Shown one piece after another: positions 8,428 to 17,439 of a stretch of 64,000 nucleotides of DNA. Source of the stretch: Lachnospiraceae bacterium (GTDB lineage: Bacteria > Bacillota > Clostridia > Lachnospirales > Lachnospiraceae); contig JAGBEV010000061.1 in the NCBI GenBank assembly GCA_017936785.1, positions 28,823-92,822 of the forward strand, read 5' to 3'. A program made the translations under genes and the position numbers. How positions within the stretch are numbered: the stretch's first letter is position 1; the number at the start of each line of letters is the position of its first letter. The notes under the pieces were generated by a model. It was not told the origin of the DNA. It saw nothing but the letters and a program-made list of their open reading frames with translations, and searched no databases.

Positions 8428-10083
8428 TCAGACAGGAAAACAGCTTCCTCCTACAAACTCCCTGACAATAGAATTGTTAGGAAGGCTTTCCGTACTGACG
8501 CCCAGAAAATATTCCAAAAATTTCAGAAGCCGCTTTGCCTCATGATATTCCGGTTCCTCTTCTCCGATCTCATAAAGAAGCGGTTCCGCATATTGCTTTA
8601 ATGCAGCCAGCTCATAAATGGAGGCAGAATTGAAAAACGCATCCGCCCCTTCCTGATAAGGGAAAATATTTTCTTCTTCTCCTCTGCGTACAGAGCCCCA
8701 CATCTGAATGGTCCTCTTAGCGCTTGCTCCCCTTGTACGGGCATCCCTGACCATGCGGCGCAAAAGTCTGCCATCGGTGGTGGGAATCCTGTTATGGTCA
8801 TCGATATTTAAAGTCGTAAGGGCACTGATATAGATTTTATATTTGCTTTCAACCGGAAGCGCATAGGACATCTTATCATTTAACCCATGAATACCTTCCA
8901 GTACCAGAATATCTTCCGGTCCCAGCTTTTTTATATTTCCCTTGTATTCCCTCTGCCCGGTCAGGAAATTAAAAGTAGGCAGTTCCACTTCTTTTCCTTC
9001 CAGCAATGCCACCATATCCTTATTAAACTGCTCCACATCCAATGCTTCCAGACACTCAAAATTATAATCACCATTAGCATCTCTGGGCGTTTTTTCCCGA
9101 TTCACAAAGTAATCATCCAAAGCAATGGGATGAGGGGTCAGACCATAGGTCCGAAGCTGTACGGACAGCCTGTGGGAAAAGGTAGTCTTTCCGCTGGAGG
9201 AAGGTCCCGCTATCATAACGAACTTCACTCCCGGCTTTTCAGAGATTTCCCTGGCAATTTCACCGATCCTCCGTTCCTGAAGGGCTTCCTGGACTAAAAT
9301 CAGGTCATTTAAATCTCCCTTACAGATCCGGTCATTCAGATCTCCTACTGTATCCACGCCCAGTTTCTGTCCCCAGTCATCTGCCTGTTTTAAAGTTTTA
9401 AACAATTTGGTACGAGGGACAAATTTTTGCAGCTGCTTAGGTGCATGTTTCTCCGGCAGATTCAGGATCAGACCGTTTTCATAAGGCAGCACCTCGAAAT
9501 ATTGTATATACCCGGTCCTGGGAAGCATATAGCCATAATAATAATCATAGAATCCGTCCAGTTCATAGACATTGATGGTAGAACTCTTCCTGTATTTAAA
9601 CAGCTTGACCTTATCTTCCATACCCTGCATCTCAAAGATCTTAATGGCATCCGGTGTCTGGTAAACCATCTTTTTGATTTCCTGGTCACTTTCCACGATC
9701 TGGCGCATCCGCTTTTCAATCTTTTCCGCCAAAGCCTTATCCACCGTTATTTCGCCCTGTACATCAATATAATAACCGCAACCGATGGTAAACTCTACCT
9801 TTGCCTTTTGAATTTCTTTAAACTCTGGTATATCCCTGACAGCTTTCATCAGAATCAATGTTGCTGTCCTGACGTAAGCCTTGTGTCCTGCATCATCACA
9901 ATAGGTTAAAAACTGAATCTCACAATCTTTTTCCACACATTTATTCAATTCCCGGATCTTACCATCTACCATTACCAAAGCGATCATATCGTCATAAGCC
10001 GATTGATACTGTTCTGCAATTTCTTCATAGGCAGTGCCGTTTTCAAACTCCCGTTTTTCACTTCCGATTGTTACTATTGCCAT
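8428..10083 (-). CDS. Nucleoside kinase with TGS-like N-terminus (uridine kinase family, 551 aa)
   Basis: The first ~65 residues resemble a TGS domain (RELNKCVEKDCEIQFL), followed by a region like the threonyl-tRNA synthetase second additional domain. The C-terminal half is a phosphoribulokinase/uridine kinase domain with Walker A GPSSSGKTT at about 293-301 and LDDYFVNREKTP after it. This layout is a known clostridial nucleoside kinase type. Start ATG 10083 follows AGAGGG closely; a GTG at 10095 is possible. It is last in the dgt-dnaG-rpoD-trmK-Nif3 series, just upstream of rnpB. Activity on uridine or another nucleoside is family knowledge, not shown here. Confidence 0.85.
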   Translation of the reverse strand: MAIVTIGSEKREFENGTAYEEIAEQYQSAYDDMIALVMVDGKIRELNKCVEKDCEIQFLTYCDDAGHKAYVRTATLILMKAVRDIPEFKEIQKAKVEFTIGCGYYIDVQGEITVDKALAEKIEKRMRQIVESDQEIKKMVYQTPDAIKIFEMQGMEDKVKLFKYRKSSTINVYELDGFYDYYYGYMLPRTGYIQYFEVLPYENGLILNLPEKHAPKQLQKFVPRTKLFKTLKQADDWGQKLGVDTVGDLNDRICKGDLNDLILVQEALQERRIGEIAREISEKPGVKFVMIAGPSSSGKTTFSHRLSVQLRTYGLTPHPIALDDYFVNREKTPRDANGDYNFECLEALDVEQFNKDMVALLEGKEVELPTFNFLTGQREYKGNIKKLGPEDILVLEGIHGLNDKMSYALPVESKYKIYISALTTLNIDDHNRIPTTDGRLLRRMVRDARTRGASAKRTIQMWGSVRRGEEENIFPYQEGADAFFNSASIYELAALKQYAEPLLYEIGEEEPEYHEAKRLLKFLEYFLGVSTESLPNNSIVREFVGGSCFPV

Positions 10084-10134
10084 ATTCCCTCTCACTTCCT
10101 GCTATATAGAAAATATTCCTTTTCTTATATGGGA

Positions 10135-10917
10135 CTATACATAAAAGAAAGGCTCCCGGGGTTCTTTAGTATAAACCAGAAGTCCCGGAATTTCTCTTTT
10201 CAGATATTCCTTCATATAGGGCACAAATATATGCTCTATGCCATAATGTCCTGCATCGATAACAGCAAGTCCTCTTGCCACCGCATCAATGCCTTCATGA
10301 TGGTCAATGTCTCCTGTAATATATACATCTGCATTGAGAGCCAGTGCAGCATCGATCATGCTTCCGCCGGAACCGGGACAAATGGCAGCCTTTTCCACTT
10401 CCATATCCCCATCACCGAATACTCTTACCTTGGAAATGCCAAAGCACTCCTTCACAAAGGAAGCGCATTCCCGCAAGGTCATGATCTCAGGCAGTGTTCC
10501 GAATCGTCCGAAGCCTTCTGTGGAAATCTCATCTTCATAGGTTGTTTCCAATACCTGTCTGCCTCTCAGCTTTAATTCATCAGCTGCCGCATCCGCCATT
10601 CCCATAATATCAAAGTTGGTATGCATGGCAAAATAACACATATCATTCTGCACCAGTCTGATAATCCTCCTGCCGATGAAATGATCGCCTCTTACCTGCT
10701 TTATTCCCTTAAATATCATGGGGTGATGGGTAATGACCATATCCACTCCCAGCTTAACTGCCTCATCGATGGCTTCATCCGTGGCATCCAGTGCAATATA
10801 AGCTGACCGGATCTCTTTTTCAGGTCTGCCTACCAGCAGCCCCACATTATCCCAATCCTGTGCAAAATGAACCGGTGAAAGTTCTTCCAATTTCAACATG
10901 ACATCCTGACATCTCAT
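10135..10917 (-). CDS. Nif3-like dinuclear metal centre protein (260 aa)
   Basis: Nif3/YqfO family: the N-terminal DNVGLLVG and the metal-binding THHPMIFKG (HH pair near residues 64-65) are present, and the C-terminal GHYGIEHIFV supplies further metal ligands. It is the short form without the middle insert. Some members act as GTP cyclohydrolase I type 2-like enzymes, but the function is generally not settled. Start ATG 10917 has GGAGGG 6-8 bases upstream; a frame from 10941 has none. It follows trmK by about 60 bases, the usual order in Firmicutes. Confidence 0.88.
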   Translation of the reverse strand: MRCQDVMLKLEELSPVHFAQDWDNVGLLVGRPEKEIRSAYIALDATDEAIDEAVKLGVDMVITHHPMIFKGIKQVRGDHFIGRRIIRLVQNDMCYFAMHTNFDIMGMADAAADELKLRGRQVLETTYEDEISTEGFGRFGTLPEIMTLRECASFVKECFGISKVRVFGDGDMEVEKAAICPGSGGSMIDAALALNADVYITGDIDHHEGIDAVARGLAVIDAGHYGIEHIFVPYMKEYLKREIPGLLVYTKEPREPFFYV

Positions 10918-10979
10918 AGCTTTCCCTCCATGAAGCTTCACGGTTTCATCAGGCGGCTTTGCCGCCTCAGTCCATTTGT

Positions 10980-11708
10980 TTACGTTTTTTCCATCTCCAT
11001 CGCTGCTTTCACATAGGACAAATATTCCTGCAATTCCTTTAAACGCTCCTGTTTGGAAACCTGCAAGAGCAAGGCTTCCGTCTTTTCCTTTTCTTTTCTT
11101 AAGAAGGCTTCAAATACTTCAGGGCGCTTTCTGAGCAGGACCGGACCGAAATAGTCTTCCACCGTGCTGTACTCCCACAGGGATATCCTTTCTGCGTCCG
11201 GCATCGGCGTTCTTTCTTTCACATTCTCCATAGCTGCAGGCTGTGCCTTGATGACAGGATAAAATTTCCCGTCCTCCAGCACTATCGTTTCATCTACTAT
11301 TTCTATGCCCTGCTGCCGCAAAAATGCCCGTACCAGAAAGATTTCCGATTGGGGCTGCAGTATGAGTTCCGAAAACTGCCCCAGCTGTTTTAATCCCTGT
11401 TCTAAGATTCTGATGGTAAGCCTTCCTCCCATGCCCGATAAGAGCAGGGTATCCACCTCTCCCTTTTGAAGGGCGCCTGTACCGTCAGAAAGCCTTGTTT
11501 CTATGTAATCCGACAGGCCATATCTGTCTATATTGACTCTGGCTCTCTCCAAAGGTCCTTTTTTCACATCCATGGCAATGACTTTGGGACAACGTTTTTC
11601 TTTGCAGAGGTAAATGGATACATACCCATGGTCACAGCCGATATCCGCAACCCGCCTGCCCTCTGTTACCATATCCGCAACAGCCTGCAATCTCAATGAT
11701 AATTCCAT
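10980..11708 (-). CDS. trmK: tRNA (adenine(22)-N1)-methyltransferase TrmK (242 aa)
   Basis: Class I SAM-dependent methyltransferase: the SAM loop VADIGCDHGYVSIYL (about residues 20-34), the acidic AMDV after strand 2 and the LSGMGG motif are the hallmark of TrmK/YqfN, which methylates A22 in tRNA. A coiled-coil-like helical C-terminus (about 195-240) is usual for the family. The start lies one base after the rpoD stop with no clear ribosome site, so translation is probably coupled to rpoD. Confidence 0.9.
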   Translation of the reverse strand: MELSLRLQAVADMVTEGRRVADIGCDHGYVSIYLCKEKRCPKVIAMDVKKGPLERARVNIDRYGLSDYIETRLSDGTGALQKGEVDTLLLSGMGGRLTIRILEQGLKQLGQFSELILQPQSEIFLVRAFLRQQGIEIVDETIVLEDGKFYPVIKAQPAAMENVKERTPMPDAERISLWEYSTVEDYFGPVLLRKRPEVFEAFLRKEKEKTEALLLQVSKQERLKELQEYLSYVKAAMEMEKT

Positions 11709-11709
11709 A

Positions 11710-12819
11710 TTAGTCCAGATAATCCTTTAACTTACGGCTTCTGCTGGGGTGACGGAGCTTTCGCAGCGCTTTCGCTTCGATCTGGCGGATACGCTCACGG
11801 GTAACGTTAAATTCCTTCCCCACTTCTTCCAGCGTACGTGCCCTTCCGTCATCCAGACCAAAACGGAGCTTCAAAACCTTCTGCTCTCTTTCCGTTAAAG
11901 TATCCAAAACCTCGCCCAATTGTTCTCTTAAAAGGGTAAAAGCTGCCGCATCCGCAGGTACAGGTACATTATCGTCCTGAATGAAGTCGCCCAGATGGGA
12001 ATCCTCTTCCTCACCGATAGGGGTTTCCAAAGAAACCGGCTCCTGGGAAATCTTTAAAATTTCTCTTACACGGTCTACGGGCATATTCATTTCTTTAGCG
12101 ATTTCTTCCGGAGTAGGTTCACGACCTAATTCCTGCAGCAATTGTCTGCTGACACGGATCAGCTTGTTGATGGTCTCTACCATATGGACAGGAATACGGA
12201 TCGTTCTTGCCTGGTCCGCAATTGCCCTTGTGATCGCCTGTCTGATCCACCATGTAGCATAAGTGGAAAATTTATATCCTTTTCTGTAATCGAATTTTTC
12301 TACAGCCTTAATCAGACCCAGATTTCCTTCCTGGATCAGATCTAAGAAAAGCATACCTCTTCCTACATATCTCTTGGCAATGGAAACAACCAGACGCAGA
12401 TTGGCTTCCGCCAGTCTTTTCTTTGCACTTTCGTCGCCTTCTTCCATCCTTTTCGCCAGTTCAATTTCTTCTTCTGCAGTCAAAAGAGGTACTTTACCGA
12501 TTTCCTTTAAATACATACGAACCGGATCTTCAATGCTGACGCCGTCGGGCACGGAAAGATCGATGTTCTCAACATCCACTTCCTCTGCCTCTGCCAGGAT
12601 GATCTCCTCATCGGGCTCATCATCATCGGTAATCCTCAGTACATCAACACCACTGTGTTCCAGCATCTCCAAAATCTTGTCATATTGCTCCTCTTCCAAA
12701 CCCAGCTCCGCAAAATGATCAATGATCTCCTGATAATCCAGAACATTTTTCTTCTTTTTTGCAATCGCCATGAGAGATTTTAACTTCTCATCAAACTTTG
12801 CCTGTGTGTTTTCATCCAT
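11710..12819 (-). CDS. rpoD: Primary RNA polymerase sigma factor RpoD/SigA (369 aa)
   Basis: Holds all sigma-70 group 1 regions: short region 1.1 (about 1-80), 1.2 ([11 protein letters not shown]), region 2 with [15 protein letters not shown] and the -10 melting motif [13 protein letters not shown], region 3, and region 4 with the helix-turn-helix [17 protein letters not shown] and C-terminal [10 protein letters not shown]. It binds core RNA polymerase and directs it to -35/-10 promoters such as those found here. ATG 12819 with AAGGAT upstream is preferred over 12840, which has no ribosome site. It follows dnaG by 42 bases. Confidence 0.97.
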   Translation of the reverse strand: MDENTQAKFDEKLKSLMAIAKKKKNVLDYQEIIDHFAELGLEEEQYDKILEMLEHSGVDVLRITDDDEPDEEIILAEAEEVDVENIDLSVPDGVSIEDPVRMYLKEIGKVPLLTAEEEIELAKRMEEGDESAKKRLAEANLRLVVSIAKRYVGRGMLFLDLIQEGNLGLIKAVEKFDYRKGYKFSTYATWWIRQAITRAIADQARTIRIPVHMVETINKLIRVSRQLLQELGREPTPEEIAKEMNMPVDRVREILKISQEPVSLETPIGEEEDSHLGDFIQDDNVPVPADAAAFTLLREQLGEVLDTLTEREQKVLKLRFGLDDGRARTLEEVGKEFNVTRERIRQIEAKALRKLRHPSRSRKLKDYLD

Positions 12820-12861
12820 TTTACTGGTCCATCCTTCCATTTCTGATTACATATTTTAACC

Positions 12862-14397
12862 TTAATCCAGAGAAATATGCGTTTTTTGCAGTTCCTGTAA
12901 GGCTTTCTTGGCTTCTAATATATGGCTGAAGGCATTTTTATCGCTGCCGCCCTTTTCCATGTATTTCTGAAGGCTGGCACGCTTAATGCTCACAATAATA
13001 TCATGTAATGCCTTTTCCTTTTCTGCTTTTGTATCAAATTCAGAGGTTTCTCCCTCCATATCCGCTTCCCTGATGCCCATGACCTGACGGAGATGATCGG
13101 ATATCTTGGTGCAGAAAAGAGATGCAATTTCCTTCTGCTCATCCTCCGCTGCGTTCTCATCTGCCTGCAAAGCAGCCATGATCGCCGAAGGGCTGGGGGC
13201 ATGTCCCCCCTCTAAAGATTCAAAAAGCTTTTCTGCCGCTTTTTGGTAAATTCCTTCCGTAAAGTCATCAGGAGAAATATATTTTTTCAGCTTTCCATAA
13301 ACCCCCGGCTCATCCACCAGCCAGGTTAAGAGGATTTTCTGGTTCTTTAACAAAGGCTCGTCCCGCTTCTCCTGTTTTTGAACAGTTTCCGGCTCTCTTC
13401 TCCTTACCAGCCCCGCATTCATTTCCTGCTTATTGGCAAAAGCCGCTACACTTTTGCACATTTCCTCATATCCAAAATGATATTTGTCACATGCCATTTC
13501 AATAAAAGGCTTGGCATCCTCAAACTGGTCCGCCACCTGATAGAGCTTTTCCACCACTGCACGGCGAAATTTCATTTTGCTTTCCGGAACCTTCATATCG
13601 TAGTCCCGCTCCAGCATCCGCAGTTCAAAGCTGAAACTGTCCTCGGCAGAAGCAAGGCGCTCCTCAAATGCTTCCCTGCCCAGATTCTTCATAAATTCGT
13701 CCGGGTCCTTATAAGGCTCCAGATGAAGTATTTTTCCTGTCAGCCCCGCATCCCGCAAAATACCGATGGCACGAAGTGCTGCCTTGATACCGGCTCCGTC
13801 ACTGTCATAGGCAAGAATGACATTTTCCGTATACCGCCGCAATAAACTTGCCTGTCCGCTGGTAAAAGCAGTTCCTAAGGAAGCCACCGCTTCCGTAAAA
13901 CCTGCCTGATGCATGGCGATCACATCCATATATCCTTCACAGAGGATCAGATGATCCTTTCTGGAGGTTCTTGCAAAATTCAAACCATAGAGATTCCGGC
14001 TCTTATCAAACACTTCCGTTTCCGGTGAATTGAGATATTTGGGTTCTCCTTCTCCAATGACCCTTCCCCCGAATCCGATGACCCGGTGGTTGATGTCCTG
14101 AATGGGAAACATGACCCTGTTCCAGAATTTATCGCTCATACCATATTTTTCATGGTAAGTAGCAAGTCCTGCATCTCTGATTTCTGTATCTGAATAGCCT
14201 TTACTCTTTAAATACCGGGTCAGGTCGTTGCTCTTAACATTTGCAAACCCCAGCCCGAACTTCTTCATGGTCTCTTCCGACAACTGTCTGTCCTGAAAAT
14301 ATTTCAGTCCCGTTCCTCCCTGGGGTGCACGAAGCTGGTAGTAGAAATAAGTAGCGGCATCCTTATTAAGTGCCAGCATCCTGGTACGCCTGCTCAT
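12862..14397 (-). CDS. dnaG: DNA primase DnaG, central and C-terminal part (frameshifted from its N-terminus)
   Basis: This frame holds the primase core: N-terminal RNA polymerase-like region (AATYFYYQLR), TOPRIM motifs CEGYMDVIAMHQAG and YDSDGAGIKA, and the C-terminal DnaB-binding region. It lacks the zinc finger, which is in the upstream frame (14394-14729). Reading this frame upstream of ATG 14397 gives PEAEYDEAAKRQ, the expected primase continuation, so the two parts belong to one gene broken near 14431-14433. The ATG at 14397 overlaps the upstream TGA. As dnaG is essential, either a C lost from a CCCC run in the assembly or a real restart is needed to explain it. Confidence 0.85.
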   Translation of the reverse strand: MSRRTRMLALNKDAATYFYYQLRAPQGGTGLKYFQDRQLSEETMKKFGLGFANVKSNDLTRYLKSKGYSDTEIRDAGLATYHEKYGMSDKFWNRVMFPIQDINHRVIGFGGRVIGEGEPKYLNSPETEVFDKSRNLYGLNFARTSRKDHLILCEGYMDVIAMHQAGFTEAVASLGTAFTSGQASLLRRYTENVILAYDSDGAGIKAALRAIGILRDAGLTGKILHLEPYKDPDEFMKNLGREAFEERLASAEDSFSFELRMLERDYDMKVPESKMKFRRAVVEKLYQVADQFEDAKPFIEMACDKYHFGYEEMCKSVAAFANKQEMNAGLVRRREPETVQKQEKRDEPLLKNQKILLTWLVDEPGVYGKLKKYISPDDFTEGIYQKAAEKLFESLEGGHAPSPSAIMAALQADENAAEDEQKEIASLFCTKISDHLRQVMGIREADMEGETSEFDTKAEKEKALHDIIVSIKRASLQKYMEKGGSDKNAFSHILEAKKALQELQKTHISLD

Positions 14398-14729
14398 CTG
14401 CCGCTTTGCCGCCTCGTCATATTCCGCTTCGGGAAGCTTACCCCTGCCTGTTCCGCAAGCTGCTTTAAAGCCTCCGGAAAGGTGAAATTCTCATATTCCA
14501 TCACAAAGGTAAATACATTTCCCCCGGCTCCGCAGCCAAAACACTTATAAATCTGCTTGTTGCGGCTGACCATAAAGGAACCTGTCTTTTCATTATGAAA
14601 GGGACACAATCCCACATAATTACTGCCTTTTTTCTTGATCCGGACATATCCCGAAATCACATCTACTATATCATTTTTTTGTCTGACTTCTTCTATTATC
14701 TCTTCCGGGTAATACATCTTTTTCTCCAT
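14394..14729 (-). CDS. dnaG: DNA primase DnaG, N-terminal zinc-binding part (frameshifted)
   Basis: Residues 1-98 are a normal primase N-terminus, with the zinc ribbon CPFH (about 42-45) and CFGC (about 63-66) and the segment FPEALKQLAEQAGVSF. The last residues, PKRNMTRRQSGR, are not primase-like and come from the shifted frame. One extra base at the GGG of 14431-14433 (CCC on the coding strand) would join it to the downstream frame and restore a protein of about 620 residues. The gene starts at the end of dgt, sharing one base, so the operon order is otherwise normal. Confidence 0.85.
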   Translation of the reverse strand: MEKKMYYPEEIIEEVRQKNDIVDVISGYVRIKKKGSNYVGLCPFHNEKTGSFMVSRNKQIYKCFGCGAGGNVFTFVMEYENFTFPEALKQLAEQAGVSFPKRNMTRRQSGR

Positions 14730-15736
14730 CAGCCATGCCAGGTCTTGGGAATAAACAGCTCCTCATACTTGGCAATGGCAAACCTGTCGGTCATGGCACC
14801 TACATAATCACAAACGATCTGCTCTTTGGGCGTGCCGTCCCGATCCATTAGTTCCATGGTCTCCCGTGGTATTTTATCTAAATGTGCCAGATAATATTCA
14901 TAGAGTGCTTCCATGAGCATTTCCGCCTTACCCTCTTCTCCCTTTGCAATGGGATTCTGATACACATTTTCAAACATAAAGGACCGCATTTCCTTCATGG
15001 CTTTTGCAACCGGTTCTGACATGACAATGTCATTTTTTCCCCTGCTGCTTGTGACAATATCATGAATAAAGCTGTCAAGACGCTCTGAAAGAGTGTAGCC
15101 GATCACGGCTCCGATGCTCTTTGGCACGTCCTCATCTTTCAGGATGTTTGCCCTGATGGCATCATCCATATCATGGTGGATATATGCAATTTTGTCGGAA
15201 AGCCTTACAATTTTCCCTTCCAGAGTACAGGGCATTTTGGAGGTCTGGTGGTTTCTGATGCCGTCTTTTACCTCATATGTAAGATTCAAACCCTGTCCAT
15301 GTTTTTCCAATACCTCCACAGTCCGCACACTTTGTTCACTGTGTTCAAAACCGAAAGGGCAGATTCTGTTCAAGGCACGCTCCCCCGCATGTCCGAATGG
15401 GGTATGTCCCAGATCGTGGCCTAAGGCGATGGCTTCTACCAGATCTTCATTTAACTGCAATGCCTTTGCAATCGTCCGGGCATTTTGGGACACTTCCAGA
15501 GTGTGCGTCAGCCTGGTTCGGTAATGGTCACCGTCAGGAGTCAGGAAAACCTGTGTTTTATCCTTTAATCTCCTAAAAGACTTGCTGTGAATGATCCTGT
15601 CCCTGTCTCTTTGGAACACAGGGCGGATATCACATTGCTCTTCCTGTCTGGAACGACCTTTGCTGTCTTTGGACAGACAGGCATAGGGGCTTAAATATTC
15701 ACTTTCCCACTTTTCTAAATTTTCTCTGATCGTCAT
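14729..15736 (-). CDS. dgt: dGTPase-like deoxynucleotide triphosphohydrolase (335 aa)
   Basis: HD-domain protein with ALGHDLGHTPFGHAGE (metal-binding HD) near residues 105-120 and RLTHTLEVSQNARTIA before it, as in Dgt-type triphosphohydrolases that split dNTP into deoxynucleoside and triphosphate. Length fits the short Firmicute form. GGAAG sits about 9 bases before the ATG. It overlaps the dnaG start by one base and heads the housekeeping run; it may be read from the consensus promoter at 16103-16132. Confidence 0.9.
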   Translation of the reverse strand: MTIRENLEKWESEYLSPYACLSKDSKGRSRQEEQCDIRPVFQRDRDRIIHSKSFRRLKDKTQVFLTPDGDHYRTRLTHTLEVSQNARTIAKALQLNEDLVEAIALGHDLGHTPFGHAGERALNRICPFGFEHSEQSVRTVEVLEKHGQGLNLTYEVKDGIRNHQTSKMPCTLEGKIVRLSDKIAYIHHDMDDAIRANILKDEDVPKSIGAVIGYTLSERLDSFIHDIVTSSRGKNDIVMSEPVAKAMKEMRSFMFENVYQNPIAKGEEGKAEMLMEALYEYYLAHLDKIPRETMELMDRDGTPKEQIVCDYVGAMTDRFAIAKYEELFIPKTWHG

Positions 15737-15856
15737 GTTTCATTCTTCCTTTTTGGACCTTGTAGGACAAAAAATTCCGATTTTCATACGCCTACTTTAC
15801 ATATTCTGCGCATTCCTTTTATTTCCTTTTTTTATTTTTCCGTTTGGGATTTGTCC

Positions 15857-15892
15857 GGGGCAGACCTGCCCCACAAGAACTTCAGATTTTTA
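15857..15892. repeat. Short repeated motif, copy 1
   Basis: TCCGGGGCAGACCTGCCCCA followed by CAAGAACTTCAGA closely matches the copy at 16173-16203. The core GGGGCAG-AC-CTGCCCC is an inverted repeat able to form a small hairpin. The two copies bracket the 51-residue small gene. It lies between that gene's stop and dgt, so it might be an attenuator or processing site for the downstream operon (inference). Confidence 0.5.
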
Positions 15893-16045
15893 TGCTTCAA
15901 TATCTTTTTGCGTATCTTCTTTTAATTGTTTTAATAATTCTTTTGCTTTTTCGACATCGCCTGAGTCCAACAATTTTTCAATATCTTCAATATTTCTTTT
16001 CAATTTACGCAAATATGCAACAAATTCCTTCATGCTGTCTTCCAT
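15890..16045 (-). CDS. Small charged helical protein (51 aa), unknown function
   Basis: Begins MEDSMKEFVAYLRKLKRNIE and is rich in Lys, Glu and Leu with heptad-like spacing, suggesting one helical hairpin or coiled coil. ATG 16045 is chosen because AAAGGAG lies 9 bases upstream; the ATG two codons earlier would be too close. A consensus promoter sits about 60 bases upstream. It precedes dgt-dnaG-rpoD by 150 bases in the same direction. I do not recognise a family. It has no Cys, signal peptide or membrane segment. Confidence 0.55.
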   Translation of the reverse strand: MEDSMKEFVAYLRKLKRNIEDIEKLLDSGDVEKAKELLKQLKEDTQKDIEA

Positions 16046-16102
16046 ACCCATACACTCCTTTGCCAGACACCGCAACCACACTGCAGTCCGTCTCTTAAGC
16101 GT

Positions 16103-16132
16103 ATTATATGTTTTCTCCTTTCCTATTGTCAA
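16103..16132 (-). promoter_or_regulatory. Consensus sigma-A promoter before the small gene and dgt operon
   Basis: On the minus strand TTGACA (16127-16132) is separated by 18 bases from TATAAT (16103-16108). The predicted transcript start near 16096 leaves a ~50-nt leader before the small ORF. This is among the best-looking promoters in the window and may drive the small gene with dgt, dnaG and rpoD. Confidence 0.75.
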
Positions 16133-16172
16133 TAAAATATTACTTTTTATTCTTATTTACGTTTTTGAATTT

Positions 16173-16203
16173 TATTCCGGACAGACCTGCCCACTAAGAA
16201 TTT
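16173..16203. repeat. Short repeated motif, copy 2
   Basis: TCCGGACAGACCTGCCCACT then AAGAATTTTAGA, the partner of the copy at 15857-15892. Its hairpin core is weaker (one mismatch). The 354-base gap 16045-16399 otherwise holds only the promoter at 16103-16132 and the terminator at 16318-16353. Confidence 0.45.
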
Positions 16204-16317
16204 TAGACCATTTTTAAAAATGAAGCGAATTACGTATATACGTATTTTTGATTATAAACGTCTACATACAAAAAGCAATCATATATTTACAATTTTTTAA
16301 ATTTTGTAAAATATGTA

Positions 16318-16353
16318 CAAAAACCCGGGACACAGATTTTGTAGTGTCCCAGG
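16318..16353 (-). terminator. Rho-independent terminator after the DUF4179-like gene
   Basis: On the minus strand CCTGGGACAC pairs with GTGTCCCGGG (16324-16353 on plus), with a 10-base loop, followed directly by a T run (plus-strand AAAAA at 16319-16323). It ends the ECF/anti-sigma transcript. Confidence 0.85.
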
Positions 16354-16398
16354 TTCCTGATCATTTATAGAATTCGGATATTTATGGGGTTTTGAAAA

Positions 16399-17430
16399 TC
16401 ACTTCTTTATTTCATAGTATATTCCCTGTATTTCTACCCCCACAGCTTTTTGGAGATCAATCTCCGCCATTTCTTCCCGCTCAAATGGAGCGCTGGAAAG
16501 CACCAGATCCGAATATCCGTTTTCCGCTTTGGGTGTTGTGCCGGTCATCGATCCATCTGTCAATTGAACTCTTGTGCCATCCTCCATCACAAGATAAATA
16601 GAGGAATTGATTTCTATCGCCTCCTCATCCGACAGCAGCAGCTTTTCCGACAGATAATTCTCGCCTCTGGTTATAGTGTAAACACCATTCTGCATTGCAT
16701 AAATCGTAAAGGATAATTTTGAAAGCTGAATACATGTAGGTTCAAAATATCCACCAGGGACAGTTTCTCCTTCCAACTCATACAGGTACACATCTACATT
16801 ACCTGTGGTATCAAGATAATCCGTCTCATATCCCATGGTCATGGGGTATACGAATTTTCCTTCTCCCAGAGCATAATCGCGGCTGGATGCATTGTAATAC
16901 AGATAAAACCACCTTTCTGTATCTGTTTTAAGTTCCTCTAACTCCCGACAATCATGACACCAATTTACGCGGTAGTCCCCTCCATCTTCCGCTTCTGTAC
17001 GGGGCCAGATATATAGTCCCTGTTCTCCCACTTGTTTCGTGAAGTCTTTTTCTGCAAGCCACTCTTTACCCATGTCATCTAACGCTTCATATTTCACAGT
17101 TATATAAACATTCTGCTCATCAGAAAGCATTTCCTCTACGGACATTCTCACATGTTCATCACTTTTCTCATAAACACCGGTCTCAATTTTTTCAGAAACG
17201 GAATTGTATTCGGGATTTATTTTTAATATCCACGATTGAAGTTCTGCTGCAACAACCGGTACAGCAAAGCAGGATACACATGCCACCAACGCTGCCGCTG
17301 CCCAGCACAAAGCACTTCTTTTCTTCTTATTTACTTTGTTTTCCAAACTTAATTGCTCCCATATTTCCTCTTTTGTCTGTAAATCCGGCTTGATCTGTTC
17401 CATGATCTTTCTATATTCTTCCTGTTTCAT
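16399..17430 (-). CDS. Anti-sigma-like membrane protein, DUF4179-type (343 aa)
   Basis: A short cytosolic N-terminus (about 1-38, EEYRKIMEQIKPDLQTKEEI), one membrane segment (about 41-62) and a large extracellular domain. The gene starts 10 bases after an ECF sigma gene, and the layout matches anti-sigma factors of clostridial ECF pairs. The N-terminal piece would hold the sigma factor and the outer domain would sense a signal. DUF4179 membership is my reading of the layout and needs a profile search. No enzyme motif is seen. Confidence 0.7.
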   Translation of the reverse strand: MKQEEYRKIMEQIKPDLQTKEEIWEQLSLENKVNKKKRSALCWAAAALVACVSCFAVPVVAAELQSWILKINPEYNSVSEKIETGVYEKSDEHVRMSVEEMLSDEQNVYITVKYEALDDMGKEWLAEKDFTKQVGEQGLYIWPRTEAEDGGDYRVNWCHDCRELEELKTDTERWFYLYYNASSRDYALGEGKFVYPMTMGYETDYLDTTGNVDVYLYELEGETVPGGYFEPTCIQLSKLSFTIYAMQNGVYTITRGENYLSEKLLLSDEEAIEINSSIYLVMEDGTRVQLTDGSMTGTTPKAENGYSDLVLSSAPFEREEMAEIDLQKAVGVEIQGIYYEIKK

Positions 17431-17439
17431 AACCTGCTC

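Noticed and set aside
8285-8545. Plus-strand open frame of 86 codons across 8285-8545
   Set aside because: It lies mostly over the RNase P RNA and the end of the kinase gene and has no ribosome site.
14394-14440. Programmed -1 frameshift in dnaG
   Set aside because: The site CTTCCCG is not a canonical slippery heptamer, and I see no downstream stimulatory structure. A lost C in a homopolymer is simpler, so I list slippage only as a possibility.
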